Of a stretch of DNA of 64,000 bases, positions 25,417-33,739 are shown piece by piece. The position numbers and the translations under genes are program-made. The notes under the pieces were generated by a model. It saw nothing but the letters and a program-made list of their open reading frames with translations. It was not told the origin of the DNA and did no database searches. The stretch's first letter is position 1. Each line of letters opens with the position of its first letter. The stretch is from NCBI GenBank assembly GCA_020025275.1, contig JAHHSI010000008.1, positions 1-64,000 of the forward strand, in the 5' to 3' direction. The DNA comes from Oscillospiraceae bacterium. Its GTDB lineage: Bacteria > Bacillota > Clostridia > Oscillospirales > Oscillospiraceae.

Positions 25417-25454
25417 TATGGAAACAACTATCACACTCAGGAGGAGTAACATCT

Positions 25455-26285
25455 ATGAGCCGCGCCGATCAAATTTTCAAGGAAAACTGCCGAGAGATCC
25501 TGACCCACGGGGTCTGGGACACCGATCAGGTGGTGCGTCCCCATTGGGAGGACGGAGCTCCGGCCCACACGGTAAAGAAGTTCGGGCTTGTCAACCGCTA
25601 CGACCTGCAACAGGAGTTCCCCATCCTCACCATCCGCCGCACGTACTTTAAGACCTGCATCGACGAGCTGCTGTGGATCTGGCAGCAAAAGTCCAACAAC
25701 ATCCACGATCTGCGGGGCCATATCTGGGACAGCTGGGCCGACGAGACCGGCTCCATCGGCAAGGCCTACGGCTATCAGCTGGCGGTCAAGCACCACTATC
25801 CCGAGGGGGATATGGATCAGGTGGACCGGGTGCTCTACGACCTCAAGCACAACCCTGCCTCCCGCCGCATCCTCACCAACATCTATAACTTTGAAGATCT
25901 CAGCGAGATGGCGCTTTATCCCTGCGCCTACTCCATGACATTCAACGTCTCCGGCAACACGCTCAATGCCATCCTCAATCAGCGCAGTCAGGATATGCTG
26001 GCCGCCAACAACTGGAACGTAGTACAGTACGCCGTACTGGTCCATATGATGGCGCAGGTCAGCGGCCTTGTCCCCGGTGAGCTGGTCCATGTCATTGCCG
26101 ACGCCCACATCTACGACCGCCACGTACCCATCATTGAAAAGCTGTTGGAGAAAGAGGAGCGCCCGGCGCCCGCCTTCTCCATTGATCCTTCCGTACAGGA
26201 TTTCTATCAGTTCACCCGGGACAGCTTCCGGCTGGCGGGCTATGATCCCCAGCCCTTCGAGGACAAGATCCCGGTGGCCATCTAA
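25455..26285 (+). CDS. thyA: Thymidylate synthase, divergent ThyA type
   Basis: Makes dTMP from dUMP with methylene-tetrahydrofolate. The 276-residue protein starts MSRADQIFKENCREIL. The catalytic Cys is at about residue 157 in EMALYPCAYSMTF, and the phosphate-binding SRR (residues 136-138) and NQRSQD motifs are present. Several positions differ from the E. coli type: the His after the catalytic Cys is Ala, and the usual GVPFN segment reads AANNWN. The following folA (12-base gap) regenerates the folate, which supports a working ThyA. The upstream extension lacks a ribosome-binding site. Confidence 0.93.
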   Translation: MSRADQIFKENCREILTHGVWDTDQVVRPHWEDGAPAHTVKKFGLVNRYDLQQEFPILTIRRTYFKTCIDELLWIWQQKSNNIHDLRGHIWDSWADETGSIGKAYGYQLAVKHHYPEGDMDQVDRVLYDLKHNPASRRILTNIYNFEDLSEMALYPCAYSMTFNVSGNTLNAILNQRSQDMLAANNWNVVQYAVLVHMMAQVSGLVPGELVHVIADAHIYDRHVPIIEKLLEKEERPAPAFSIDPSVQDFYQFTRDSFRLAGYDPQPFEDKIPVAI

Positions 26286-26297
26286 GGAGGAACGACC

Positions 26298-26774
26298 ATG
26301 CAGGCAATCGTAGCCGTCGATCAACACTGGGGCATTGGCCGTGAGGGCGATCTTCTCTTTCATCTGAAGGCCGACCTGCAGCGTTTCCGGTCCCTGACCG
26401 TGGGCCATACCGTCATCATGGGCCGAAAAACGCTGCTCTCTCTGCCCGGCAGCCGCCCCCTGCCCAAGCGGCGCAATCTGGTTCTCTCCCGGGACACCTC
26501 CTTCGCTCCGGAGGGGGTGGAGATGGTCCGCAGTGCGGAGGAAGCTGCGCAGGCCGCTGCGTCCGACGCCTTCTGCATCGGCGGGGGCAGCGTCTATGCC
26601 CAACTGCTCCCCTGGTGTGACCGGGTCTATGTGACCAAGGTACTGGCCGATGCGCCGGCCGACACCTTCTTCCCCGATCTGGACGCAGCTCCTGACTGGA
26701 CCATCGCCCAGCAAAGCGATGTCATGGAGGAAAACGGGATCCGCTTCCGGTACATCGATTACGTGCGCGTGTAA
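26298..26774 (+). CDS. folA: Dihydrofolate reductase
   Basis: Reduces dihydrofolate, produced by ThyA, back to tetrahydrofolate using NADPH. The 158-residue protein has the usual order of motifs: AIVAVDQHWGIGREGDLLFHL near the start, GHTVIMGRKTL, and FCIGGGSVYAQLLPWCDRVYVTKV. The acidic active-site residue expected near residue 27 lies in the L-K-A-D-L region. GGAGGA lies 8 bases before the ATG. It shares the thyA promoter. Confidence 0.95.
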   Translation: MQAIVAVDQHWGIGREGDLLFHLKADLQRFRSLTVGHTVIMGRKTLLSLPGSRPLPKRRNLVLSRDTSFAPEGVEMVRSAEEAAQAAASDAFCIGGGSVYAQLLPWCDRVYVTKVLADAPADTFFPDLDAAPDWTIAQQSDVMEENGIRFRYIDYVRV

Positions 26775-26954
26775 CGGATGCCCCCGGCGCGTACCGCCCC
26801 CTCACCGCCGCTCGCTTTCCCCATGCCGTCCGCAGTCCCTGATGCTCTCGCCCCCGTCGGGCACTTCTCTGCACCACATATTCCCGCAGCACATATTCCC
26901 CGCAGCATCTATTATATCTCATTGCCAATCGTTCTGGATGATGGAGGAGGTCTT

Positions 26955-27524
26955 ATGAAAAAACGCACTTTGATGGCCGTATTTTTCCTGCTGCTGATGA
27001 TGGTCGGCGGCTGCGGAAAGCCAGCGCCCGCTACCCAAGTCTACCTTATCCCCACGTCTTATTGGCAGTATTCCGGCTCCACACCGGAAGCCGCCGCAGA
27101 GAGTATGCTTCGTCTGGGGGAGGACTATGTCACCGCCGCACGGGTCGTCAGCGACGGTGTCGAGCTTGATCTGACGGAGGCGCAGCGGGACAACCTGATC
27201 CGCCGAAACAATGACTACCATGATTCGATCCTTTCCTCGTTCATGTCCTACAGCAGCGATTATCGGTATGACCCGGACCCCACGTATCAGCAGGTCACCT
27301 TGTACTTCGATGAAAAGCTGCCGCCTGCGGTGAATATCAAGACGGTGTTTATGCTGACCGCCGGCTACGGGATGAACTATATCCTGCAAAACAACACCAC
27401 CGACTGGAATGTGGAGCTTCGCATCTACAACTGTCACACCGGCAAGCTGGTGTGCTCTTTCAACGCCCCCTCTGAAGAGGCCTCCTGCGGCCCCGAGGAG
27501 TGGGAAGCCAGCTACGCCGAGTAA
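26955..27524 (+). CDS. Putative lipoprotein of unknown function, 189 aa
   Basis: Starts MKKRTLMAVFFLLLMMVGGC: a basic N-terminus, a hydrophobic core and a lipobox (VGGC) with the modified Cys at residue 20, so it should be anchored to the outer face of the membrane. The mature part has mixed alpha/beta character with several Tyr-rich stretches and one internal Cys pair (NCHTGKLVC). No known domain is recognised. The ATG follows GGAGGTC; the long frame upstream is not coding. It follows folA by 180 bases, and a hairpin terminator follows at 27547-27577. Confidence 0.82.
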   Translation: MKKRTLMAVFFLLLMMVGGCGKPAPATQVYLIPTSYWQYSGSTPEAAAESMLRLGEDYVTAARVVSDGVELDLTEAQRDNLIRRNNDYHDSILSSFMSYSSDYRYDPDPTYQQVTLYFDEKLPPAVNIKTVFMLTAGYGMNYILQNNTTDWNVELRIYNCHTGKLVCSFNAPSEEASCGPEEWEASYAE

Positions 27525-27546
27525 AGGCAGATGATGTCCCATCCAA

Positions 27547-27577
27547 CCGCAGAGATGCCCATGCGTCTCTGCGGTTT
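27547..27577 (+). terminator. Terminator after the 189-aa lipoprotein gene
   Basis: CCGCAGAGA...TCTCTGCGG followed by TTTTA; the T run is short, so strength is moderate. Confidence 0.7.
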
Positions 27578-27611
27578 TACATCCCCCCGCACGGCGGGGC
27601 GATTTTCCACG

Positions 27612-27640
27612 TTGTATTTGCCGCCCCAAACTGGTAAAAT
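27612..27640 (+). promoter_or_regulatory. Promoter of recG
   Basis: TTGTAT (27612-27617), 17 bases, TAAAAT (27635-27640), with TGG before the -10. Confidence 0.65.
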
Positions 27641-27672
27641 GGGGGAAACACCGTCGAGAGGAGGCGCTTTCC

Positions 27673-29727
27673 ATGACCGATCTGCACACCGACATCCGTG
27701 CCATCAGCGGCATCGGCGAAACCCGTGCCAAAGCTCTGGCCAAGCTGGGCATCACCACCCTGCAGGATCTCCTCTCCTACTTTCCCCGTGGCTATGAGGA
27801 CCGCACCCTGACTCGTCCCATCAAGGAGCTGCTGCCGGGTGAAAACGCCTGTGTAAAGGCAATGATCGCCTCCGATCCCACGGCCCACCGCATTCGGGGC
27901 GGAAAAATGCTGGTCCGTGCCTGCGCCGTTGACAGCAGCGGATCTCTGGATCTGGTCTTTTTCAATCAGGAATACCGCAAAAATTCCCTCCACCGGGGAG
28001 AAACATACATCTTTTACGGAAAGGTGGACGGCAATCTCCTGCGCCGCCAGATGGTCAATCCCCTCATCGAGCAGGAGGGGCAGCAGCAGATCACCGGCCG
28101 CATCATGCCCATCTATCCGCTGACTGCCGGCATCAGCCAGCTGATCCTCTCCCGTGCCGTGCAGCAGGGCCTGGCCGCCTGCAGCGATCTGCTGGAGGAC
28201 GTTCTTCCGGACGAGATCCGGCAGGAGCATCATTTGTGTTATGTCAACTACGCCTATGCCAACATCCACTTTCCCGCCTCGCCGGAGGCTCTGGAGACGG
28301 CTCGGCGGCGTCTGGTCTTTGAGGAGCTGTTTTTGCTGACCTGCGGGCTGCAGCGTCTGCGGCAGCGGCGGCAGGATGTGTCCGGTCCTCTCTGCCGGCG
28401 TGTGGATATGGCCCCGTTCTATGAAGCGCTGTCCTTTTCTCTGACCGGCGCCCAACAGCGGGCCATCAACGACGCCTTGACCGATATGTGCCGTGAGCGC
28501 CCCATGAACCGCCTCTGTCAGGGCGACGTGGGCAGCGGCAAAACCATGGTGGCCGCCGCCTGCGTGTGGTTTGCTGCCCAGAATGGCTGTCAAAGTGCCC
28601 TTATGGCCCCCACGGAGATCTTGGCCCGGCAGCATTATCAGGGGCTCGCCCCCCTCTTCGCCTCGTTCGGCCTGCGCTGCGCCCTCCTCACCGGCTCTAC
28701 CCGGGCCAAAGAACGCCGGGAGATCTTGGCAGGACTGGCAGACGGCTCCGTCGATCTTTGTATCGGCACCCACGCTCTTTTGACCGCAGACGTACACTAC
28801 GCCCGTCTGGGCCTTGTCATCACGGACGAGCAGCACCGCTTCGGCGTGGATCAGCGGGCGGCACTGGGTCACAAGGGAATGCACCCCCACGTGCTGGTTC
28901 TCTCCGCCACGCCCATCCCCCGGACACTGGCGCTCATCATCTACGGCGATCTGGACGTCTCCATCATTGACGAGCTGCCCCCCGGCCGACAAAAGGTGGA
29001 TACCTTCGCCGTCAATGAACACTATCGCCTGCGGGTCAATCAATTCATCCGCAAGCAGGTGGCGGCAGGCCATCAGGTGTTCATCGTCTGCCCCCTGGTG
29101 GGGGACGGGGACGAAGTTCCTGACGAGCGCAAGGCCGTGACCGCCTACGCCCGAAAGCTGCAGGAGGAGGTTTTTCCCGATCTGCGTGTCTCCCTGCTCC
29201 ACGGCAAGATGAAGCCCAAGGAAAAGGAGGCGGTAATGACCGCCTTTGTCCGGCACGAGAGTGATATTTTGGTGTCCACCACGGTGATCGAGGTGGGCGT
29301 GGACGTACCCAACGCCAATACCATGGTGGTGGAAAATGCGGAGCGGTTCGGCCTGAGCCAGCTCCACCAGCTGCGGGGACGGGTAGGCCGCGGCAGCGCC
29401 AAGTCCTACTGCATCCTCTTCAGCGACCACACCAACGAGGAAACCCGGCAGCGTCTACAGGTAATGGTCAAGACCAACGACGGGTTCCGCATTTCGGAGG
29501 AAGATCTGCGACTGCGGGGGCCCGGTGACTTCTTTGGTCAGCGGCAGCACGGCCTGCCGGCCATGAAGGTGGCCGATCTCAGCTGCGATATGCGCCTTCT
29601 GGACGAGGCCCAGTCGGCAGCCAAGGAGCTGCTGGCACAGGACCCGGAGCTGCAGGCACCCGGCCACCGGGCGCTGCGGCGCAAGATCAGCGCCCTCTTT
29701 ACACAAAACGAGGCATCTCTCAACTAA
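27673..29727 (+). CDS. recG: ATP-dependent DNA helicase RecG
   Basis: Reverses stalled replication forks and processes Holliday junctions. The 684-residue protein has the N-terminal wedge/OB domain, the helicase core with Walker A in CQGDVGSGKTMVAAA, the DEQH box in VITDEQHRFGVDQR, LSATPIPRTLAL, and the C-terminal TRG region with ERFGLSQLHQLRGRVGRG. All canonical motifs are intact. GAGGAGG precedes the ATG. It is a single-gene unit with its own promoter and a strong terminator. Confidence 0.97.
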   Translation: MTDLHTDIRAISGIGETRAKALAKLGITTLQDLLSYFPRGYEDRTLTRPIKELLPGENACVKAMIASDPTAHRIRGGKMLVRACAVDSSGSLDLVFFNQEYRKNSLHRGETYIFYGKVDGNLLRRQMVNPLIEQEGQQQITGRIMPIYPLTAGISQLILSRAVQQGLAACSDLLEDVLPDEIRQEHHLCYVNYAYANIHFPASPEALETARRRLVFEELFLLTCGLQRLRQRRQDVSGPLCRRVDMAPFYEALSFSLTGAQQRAINDALTDMCRERPMNRLCQGDVGSGKTMVAAACVWFAAQNGCQSALMAPTEILARQHYQGLAPLFASFGLRCALLTGSTRAKERREILAGLADGSVDLCIGTHALLTADVHYARLGLVITDEQHRFGVDQRAALGHKGMHPHVLVLSATPIPRTLALIIYGDLDVSIIDELPPGRQKVDTFAVNEHYRLRVNQFIRKQVAAGHQVFIVCPLVGDGDEVPDERKAVTAYARKLQEEVFPDLRVSLLHGKMKPKEKEAVMTAFVRHESDILVSTTVIEVGVDVPNANTMVVENAERFGLSQLHQLRGRVGRGSAKSYCILFSDHTNEETRQRLQVMVKTNDGFRISEEDLRLRGPGDFFGQRQHGLPAMKVADLSCDMRLLDEAQSAAKELLAQDPELQAPGHRALRRKISALFTQNEASLN

Positions 29728-29768
29728 AAAAGAGCACGCCCCTTGTGCAAGGGGTGTGCTCTTTTTTT
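29725..29768 (+). terminator. Terminator after recG
   Basis: AAAAAAGAGCACGCCCC/GGGGTGTGCTCTTTTTT stem beginning at the recG stop codon, followed by a T run; also oriented to help stop the opposing transpeptidase transcript. Confidence 0.9.
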
Positions 29769-29800
29769 ACACCGGCGGCAATGGACACTGCCGCCGGTTT

Positions 29801-30685
29801 TTATATATTGGGCCGCCCGTACTTAGGTGTCTCCGGGGAGGTTTCCGGCCCGGCGGGCGGTTCCGGCTCCGGTTCGGGCTGCGGTTCGGGCTGCGGCACG
29901 ATGGGTTCGGGGTCTGGCTGCGGCGGAGCCAGCCAGGGGTTGTTCTCGTCCCTGTCCGTCGGGTCCCAGCCGGGATAGGCACTCTCCCCGATTTTGGGCG
30001 CCGTGGGCTTCCCCAGCGGGCCGGGATCGGGGCTGTTGTAGAGCTCCACCGCTTCAATGTCCCCCACGTGATCGTAGATCCATTTGGCATCCTCTACCTG
30101 CAATCGAATGCAGCCGTGAGAGGCCGCCTCCCCCAGTTTGTCAAACTCTCCGGGCTGCAGGCTTCCGTGATCGTACCATTCCGTATAGGGGACGGAGTGG
30201 AACAGATAGTCACCGAAAATCTGGGTCGCATACATCCCCTTCACACCCTCCACCAGACCCAGCCAGCTCCAGCGATTGCCTGTCGGGGTGTAGATTCCCA
30301 AGGGCGTGCTGCCCCCGATGCCGCTGGAACACACCATGGCCCGACAGGGCACGGTGTACTGTCGGTTCTCGTCCAGTGTATAGATGGTGACGGTATTCAT
30401 CTCGCAGTTCACCTTCACGTAATACGGTGCCCGTGGCTTCTCCGGCTCTTCCTCCGCCGGAGCCTCCGGTTCCGGCTCTTCGTTCGGCTCCGGTTCTGCG
30501 TTTGGCTCCGGCAGTGTCCACGGCTTTTCCAGTAAATCCCCCATGGGCTTGATGGGCTTGATCCTTGGCAGCACCAGCGCAGACTTCATCTCCGGCTCCG
30601 GCGCCGGTGAAACCCGGGGCGTGCACCCACACAACAGCAGCAGTCCTGCCATCAGGCATAGAAGTCGCTTTCCGTTTCTCTTCAT
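29801..30685 (-). CDS. L,D-transpeptidase (YkuD family) lipoprotein
   Basis: Cross-links or remodels peptidoglycan outside the membrane. The 294-residue protein has a lipoprotein signal (MKRNGKRLLCLMAGLLLLCG then Cys), a Pro/Glu-rich linker (about residues 55-85), a YkuD domain (about 87-225) with the catalytic motif SHGCIRLQ, and a second Pro/Glu-rich tail of about 40 residues. The start at 30685 follows AAGGAAG. The two PE-rich segments suggest an extended reach through the wall. Monocistronic, with a promoter at 30776-30748. Confidence 0.92.
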   Translation of the reverse strand: MKRNGKRLLCLMAGLLLLCGCTPRVSPAPEPEMKSALVLPRIKPIKPMGDLLEKPWTLPEPNAEPEPNEEPEPEAPAEEEPEKPRAPYYVKVNCEMNTVTIYTLDENRQYTVPCRAMVCSSGIGGSTPLGIYTPTGNRWSWLGLVEGVKGMYATQIFGDYLFHSVPYTEWYDHGSLQPGEFDKLGEAASHGCIRLQVEDAKWIYDHVGDIEAVELYNSPDPGPLGKPTAPKIGESAYPGWDPTDRDENNPWLAPPQPDPEPIVPQPEPQPEPEPEPPAGPETSPETPKYGRPNI

Positions 30686-30747
30686 ATCGTTCTTCCTTCT
30701 ATTTTCCCCCAAACAAGCGTATCAATGCGTATTTCTTCCTATTTTGC

Positions 30748-30776
30748 ATTATACACATTTTCTTTCCCGTACGCAA
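30748..30776 (-). promoter_or_regulatory. Promoter of the L,D-transpeptidase gene
   Basis: Minus strand TTGCGT (30776-30771), 17 bases, TATAAT (30753-30748). Confidence 0.72.
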
Positions 30777-30795
30777 GCGCCCTTTCCCTTGCCCC

Positions 30796-30824
30796 TTGCC
30801 CCTCACGTCTGGCCGTGGTATACT
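30796..30824 (+). promoter_or_regulatory. Promoter of uvrC
   Basis: TTGCCC (30796-30801), 17 bases, TATACT (30819-30824), with TGG before the -10 (extended -10). Confidence 0.68.
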
Positions 30825-30857
30825 GGCATCACATCTTTGACGGTGAGGAGGCCCTCT

Positions 30858-32693
30858 ATGACACGGGATGAACTGCGTGAAAAAGCCAATGACCTGCCCC
30901 TGGTGCCCGGTGTCTATCTGATGATGGACAAAACCGGAAAGGTCATCTATGTGGGCAAGGCCAAAAAACTGAAAAACCGCGTCAGCCAGTATTTTCAAAG
31001 CGGCGCAGGCCACAACGCCAAAACCCGGGCCATGGTGGCACAGGTGGACCATTTTGACACCATCTTCGTCTCCACCGAATTTGAAGCGCTGATTTTGGAA
31101 AACTCCCTCATCAAGCGCCATATGCCCCGATATAACATTCTCCTGAAGGATGACAAGGGCTATCCCTTTGTCCGTCTGGACAGCAAGTCCTCCTATCCCC
31201 GTTTCACGCTGGTGAACCGTGCAGCCGACGACGGGGCCCGCTATTTCGGGCCCTTTGGCGGCCGTTATGAAACACGGCAGGCCATCGACGCCGTCTGCTC
31301 TGCCCTGCGTCTGCCCACCTGCTCCCGCCGGTTCCCACGGGACATCGGCAAGGATCGCCCCTGTCTGAACCACCACATCGGCCGATGTGACGGCTTTTGC
31401 AGGGAGGATGGCCCCGGTCCGGAGGAGTACCGCCGCCGCATTCAGCAGGCCGAGCGGCTCTTTTCCGGAAAGTTCCATCAGCTCACCGCCGAACTGCAGC
31501 AGGAGATGGAGGAGGCCGCTGCCGCGCTGGCCTTTGAAAAGGCCGCCTCCCTCCGTGACCGCATCCGCGCCCTGTCGGTGCTGGGTAAACAACAGCAGGT
31601 CATTGCCGGCGTCTGCGCCGACACGGATGTATGGGGCCTGTTCCCCGGCGAGGTGCGCTGCGGCTGCGCCGTGCTCCACATTCAAGACGGTGATCTTCTT
31701 GGCCGGGAGGTGAAGGTTTTCCCCGCCGCTGCCGAGGAGGACGCCGCCTCCATTCTGGCCTCGGTCCTCAGCCAGTACTACCTCGACCGCGGCGTCCTGC
31801 CCGCAGAGATCCTGCTGCCCCTCCCTCTGGAGGAGCAGGACACCTTTGCCGCACTGCTGACCGAGCAGGCGGGCCACCGGGTCACCGTGCGCGTTCCTCA
31901 GCGCGGAGAGCGCCATGACCTGCTGCGGATGGCCGAGCGCAATGCCCGGGAGGAGGTGGAGCGGATCACCTCCGATGCCGAACGTACCGACAAGACACTG
32001 GAGCTGCTGGGACAGCTGGCCGGACTTCCCCGGCCGCCCCGCCGTCTGGAGGCCTACGATATTTCCAACACCGGCAGTGCCGATATGGTGGCCTCGATGG
32101 TGGTCTTTCACGATGGAAAGCCCCGCAAGCGGGACTACCGCCGCTTCCAGATCAAGACTCTGGAGCATCCCGACGACTATGCCGCCATGCAGGAGGTGCT
32201 GACCCGCCGGTTCCGCCGTTTTCTGGACGGCGACGAGAAGTTTGACACGGCACCGGATCTGCTGCTCATTGACGGCGGCATGACCCACGCCCGTGCGGCG
32301 GAGACAGCGCTGGCGTCACTGGGCCTGTCCCTGCCGATTTTAGGCATGGTGAAGGATGACCGCCACCGTACCCGGGCATTGATGACCGCAGAGGGGCAGG
32401 AATTGGGGATTCAGCAGAGCCCCCCGCTTTTTGCGCTCATCGGCCAGATTCAAGAAGAAGTCCATCGCTTTGCCATCACCTATCACCGGGAAAAGCATCG
32501 CCGCAGTGCCTTTTCCTCGCAGCTGGACCACATCCCCGGCGTAGGCGACGCGCGGAAGAAGGCGCTGATGCGCCATTTCAAGACCGTACGTGCCATCGCC
32601 GCCGCCTCACTTGAGGAACTGCAGCTGGCCATCCCCCCGGCCGCCGCCCAGTCAGTCTACAATCATTTTCATAAGGAGACACCTGCACCATGA
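30858..32693 (+). CDS. uvrC: Excinuclease ABC subunit C
   Basis: Makes both incisions in nucleotide excision repair. The 611-residue protein has the GIY-YIG nuclease domain (PGVYLMMDKTGKVIYVGKAK), a Cys-rich region (CLNHHIGRCDGFC), a UVR motif that binds UvrB (about residues 205-240), the RNase H-like C-terminal nuclease (DLLLIDGGMTHARAA) and a helix-hairpin-helix end (IPGVGDARKKALMRHF). Start at 30858 after GAGGAGG. Its stop overlaps the next gene's start by four bases (ATGA). uvrA and uvrB are not in the window. Confidence 0.96.
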   Translation: MTRDELREKANDLPLVPGVYLMMDKTGKVIYVGKAKKLKNRVSQYFQSGAGHNAKTRAMVAQVDHFDTIFVSTEFEALILENSLIKRHMPRYNILLKDDKGYPFVRLDSKSSYPRFTLVNRAADDGARYFGPFGGRYETRQAIDAVCSALRLPTCSRRFPRDIGKDRPCLNHHIGRCDGFCREDGPGPEEYRRRIQQAERLFSGKFHQLTAELQQEMEEAAAALAFEKAASLRDRIRALSVLGKQQQVIAGVCADTDVWGLFPGEVRCGCAVLHIQDGDLLGREVKVFPAAAEEDAASILASVLSQYYLDRGVLPAEILLPLPLEEQDTFAALLTEQAGHRVTVRVPQRGERHDLLRMAERNAREEVERITSDAERTDKTLELLGQLAGLPRPPRRLEAYDISNTGSADMVASMVVFHDGKPRKRDYRRFQIKTLEHPDDYAAMQEVLTRRFRRFLDGDEKFDTAPDLLLIDGGMTHARAAETALASLGLSLPILGMVKDDRHRTRALMTAEGQELGIQQSPPLFALIGQIQEEVHRFAITYHREKHRRSAFSSQLDHIPGVGDARKKALMRHFKTVRAIAAASLEELQLAIPPAAAQSVYNHFHKETPAP

Positions 32694-33667
32694 ATATTTA
32701 TGTTTCTCTGGGCCCCTCCTGTTGTGAGGAGGTCACCTTGGCCGCCATGCTGCGTCTTGGCGTGACCGGATTCCGTCTGAATTTATCCCACGGCTCTTTG
32801 GCAGAGCGTCATCCGTGGATCACCGCTCTGCATCGCGCCGCCGCCTCGGTCGGCGTCCAACCCGAGCTGATCATCGATCTCCGCGGCCCGGAAATGCGTC
32901 TGGGCTATCTCCCCCACCCTCTGGCGCTGCATCCTGATGAATCGCTGCTCCTCGGCGCCGGCGGGATCGCTCTGGACAGCGACATTCTGGCCGCTCTGAC
33001 CCCGGGGCAGGAAATCCTGGTGGATGACGGTGCCGTGGCACTGGTGGTCGAGGAGTGCAATGACTCCTCCGTCCGCTGCCGCTGCACGCAGGCAGGCATC
33101 ATTGCCGGCTGCAAGAGCCTGACCCTGCCCGGTCTGCCCCTCCGGCGCAGCGCCATCTCCCCCGCCGATGCGGAGGATCTGGCTTTGGCAGCGGCCTACG
33201 GCGTCACCGCCGTGATGCAGCCCTTTGTCCGCAGCCGCGCCGATCTTCTGGCTCTGCGGCAGGCCTTGGCCGCGCAGGGGCTTGGCCACCTGCGTCTTTT
33301 TGCCAAGGTGGAGGACGCACAGGGGGTGGAGACATTGGAGGATTGGATGGATCTATGCGACGTGGTGACGGTGGCCCGCGGCGATCTGGGCAGCAATCTG
33401 CCTCTGTGGGAACTGCCCCGGGCGCAAAAGCGCATCGCGGCGGCCTGCCGCGCGGCCGGCCATGATTTCCTCATTGTAACGCACCTGCTGCAAAGCATGA
33501 TTCAAAGTCCCATCCCCACCCGGGCGGAGGTGACGGACATCTATAACGCCTGTCTCGATGGCGCCACGGGCCTGATGCTCACAGGTGAAACGGCGCAGGG
33601 GGTCTACCCTCTGGCGGCTGTGGAGATGCTGGTGCGGGTGGCCGCCTGCGGTCAGCAGGACCGATGA
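32690..33667 (+). CDS. Truncated pyruvate-kinase-like protein
   Basis: A 325-residue protein aligned by eye with the catalytic part of pyruvate kinase: GFRLNLSHG, a modified DTKGPE motif (DLRGPEMRLG), a short B domain, FAKVEDAQGVETL (active-site Lys and metal-binding Glu), VARGDLGSNLPLWELPRAQK, and THLLQSMIQSPIPTRAEVTD ... LMLTGETAQGVYP. It lacks the N-terminal RTKI stretch and the whole C-terminal regulatory domain (full enzymes have about 470-580 residues). Most active-site residues survive, so activity is possible. It overlaps uvrC by four bases, which implies translational coupling. Its role is unknown; a second, housekeeping pyruvate kinase is expected elsewhere. Confidence 0.85.
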   Translation: MNIYVSLGPSCCEEVTLAAMLRLGVTGFRLNLSHGSLAERHPWITALHRAAASVGVQPELIIDLRGPEMRLGYLPHPLALHPDESLLLGAGGIALDSDILAALTPGQEILVDDGAVALVVEECNDSSVRCRCTQAGIIAGCKSLTLPGLPLRRSAISPADAEDLALAAAYGVTAVMQPFVRSRADLLALRQALAAQGLGHLRLFAKVEDAQGVETLEDWMDLCDVVTVARGDLGSNLPLWELPRAQKRIAAACRAAGHDFLIVTHLLQSMIQSPIPTRAEVTDIYNACLDGATGLMLTGETAQGVYPLAAVEMLVRVAACGQQDR

Positions 33668-33685
33668 GCTGATCACAAGCAAGAA

Positions 33686-33720
33686 AGGGAGGGAGAACGC
33701 TATGGCGTTCTCCCTCCCTC
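33686..33720. terminator. Bidirectional hairpin between the pyruvate-kinase-like gene and the DUF6612-like lipoprotein gene
   Basis: AGGGAGGGAGAACGC/GCGTTCTCCCTCCCT with a four-base loop; T-rich tails on both strands are weak (TTTCTT on the minus side). It lies between convergent genes. Confidence 0.75.
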
Positions 33721-33739
33721 ATTTCATTGCTCGTCGGTG

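Noticed and set aside
25500..26700. Long minus-strand open frame opposite thyA-folA
   Set aside because: Shadow of codon bias in real plus-strand genes; no ribosome-binding site, no recognisable domain. The same holds for many long antisense frames across the window.
26875..26905. Two adjacent copies of CACATATTCCCGCAG
   Set aside because: A short 15/16-base duplication upstream of a lipoprotein gene; likely slippage, no further support for function.
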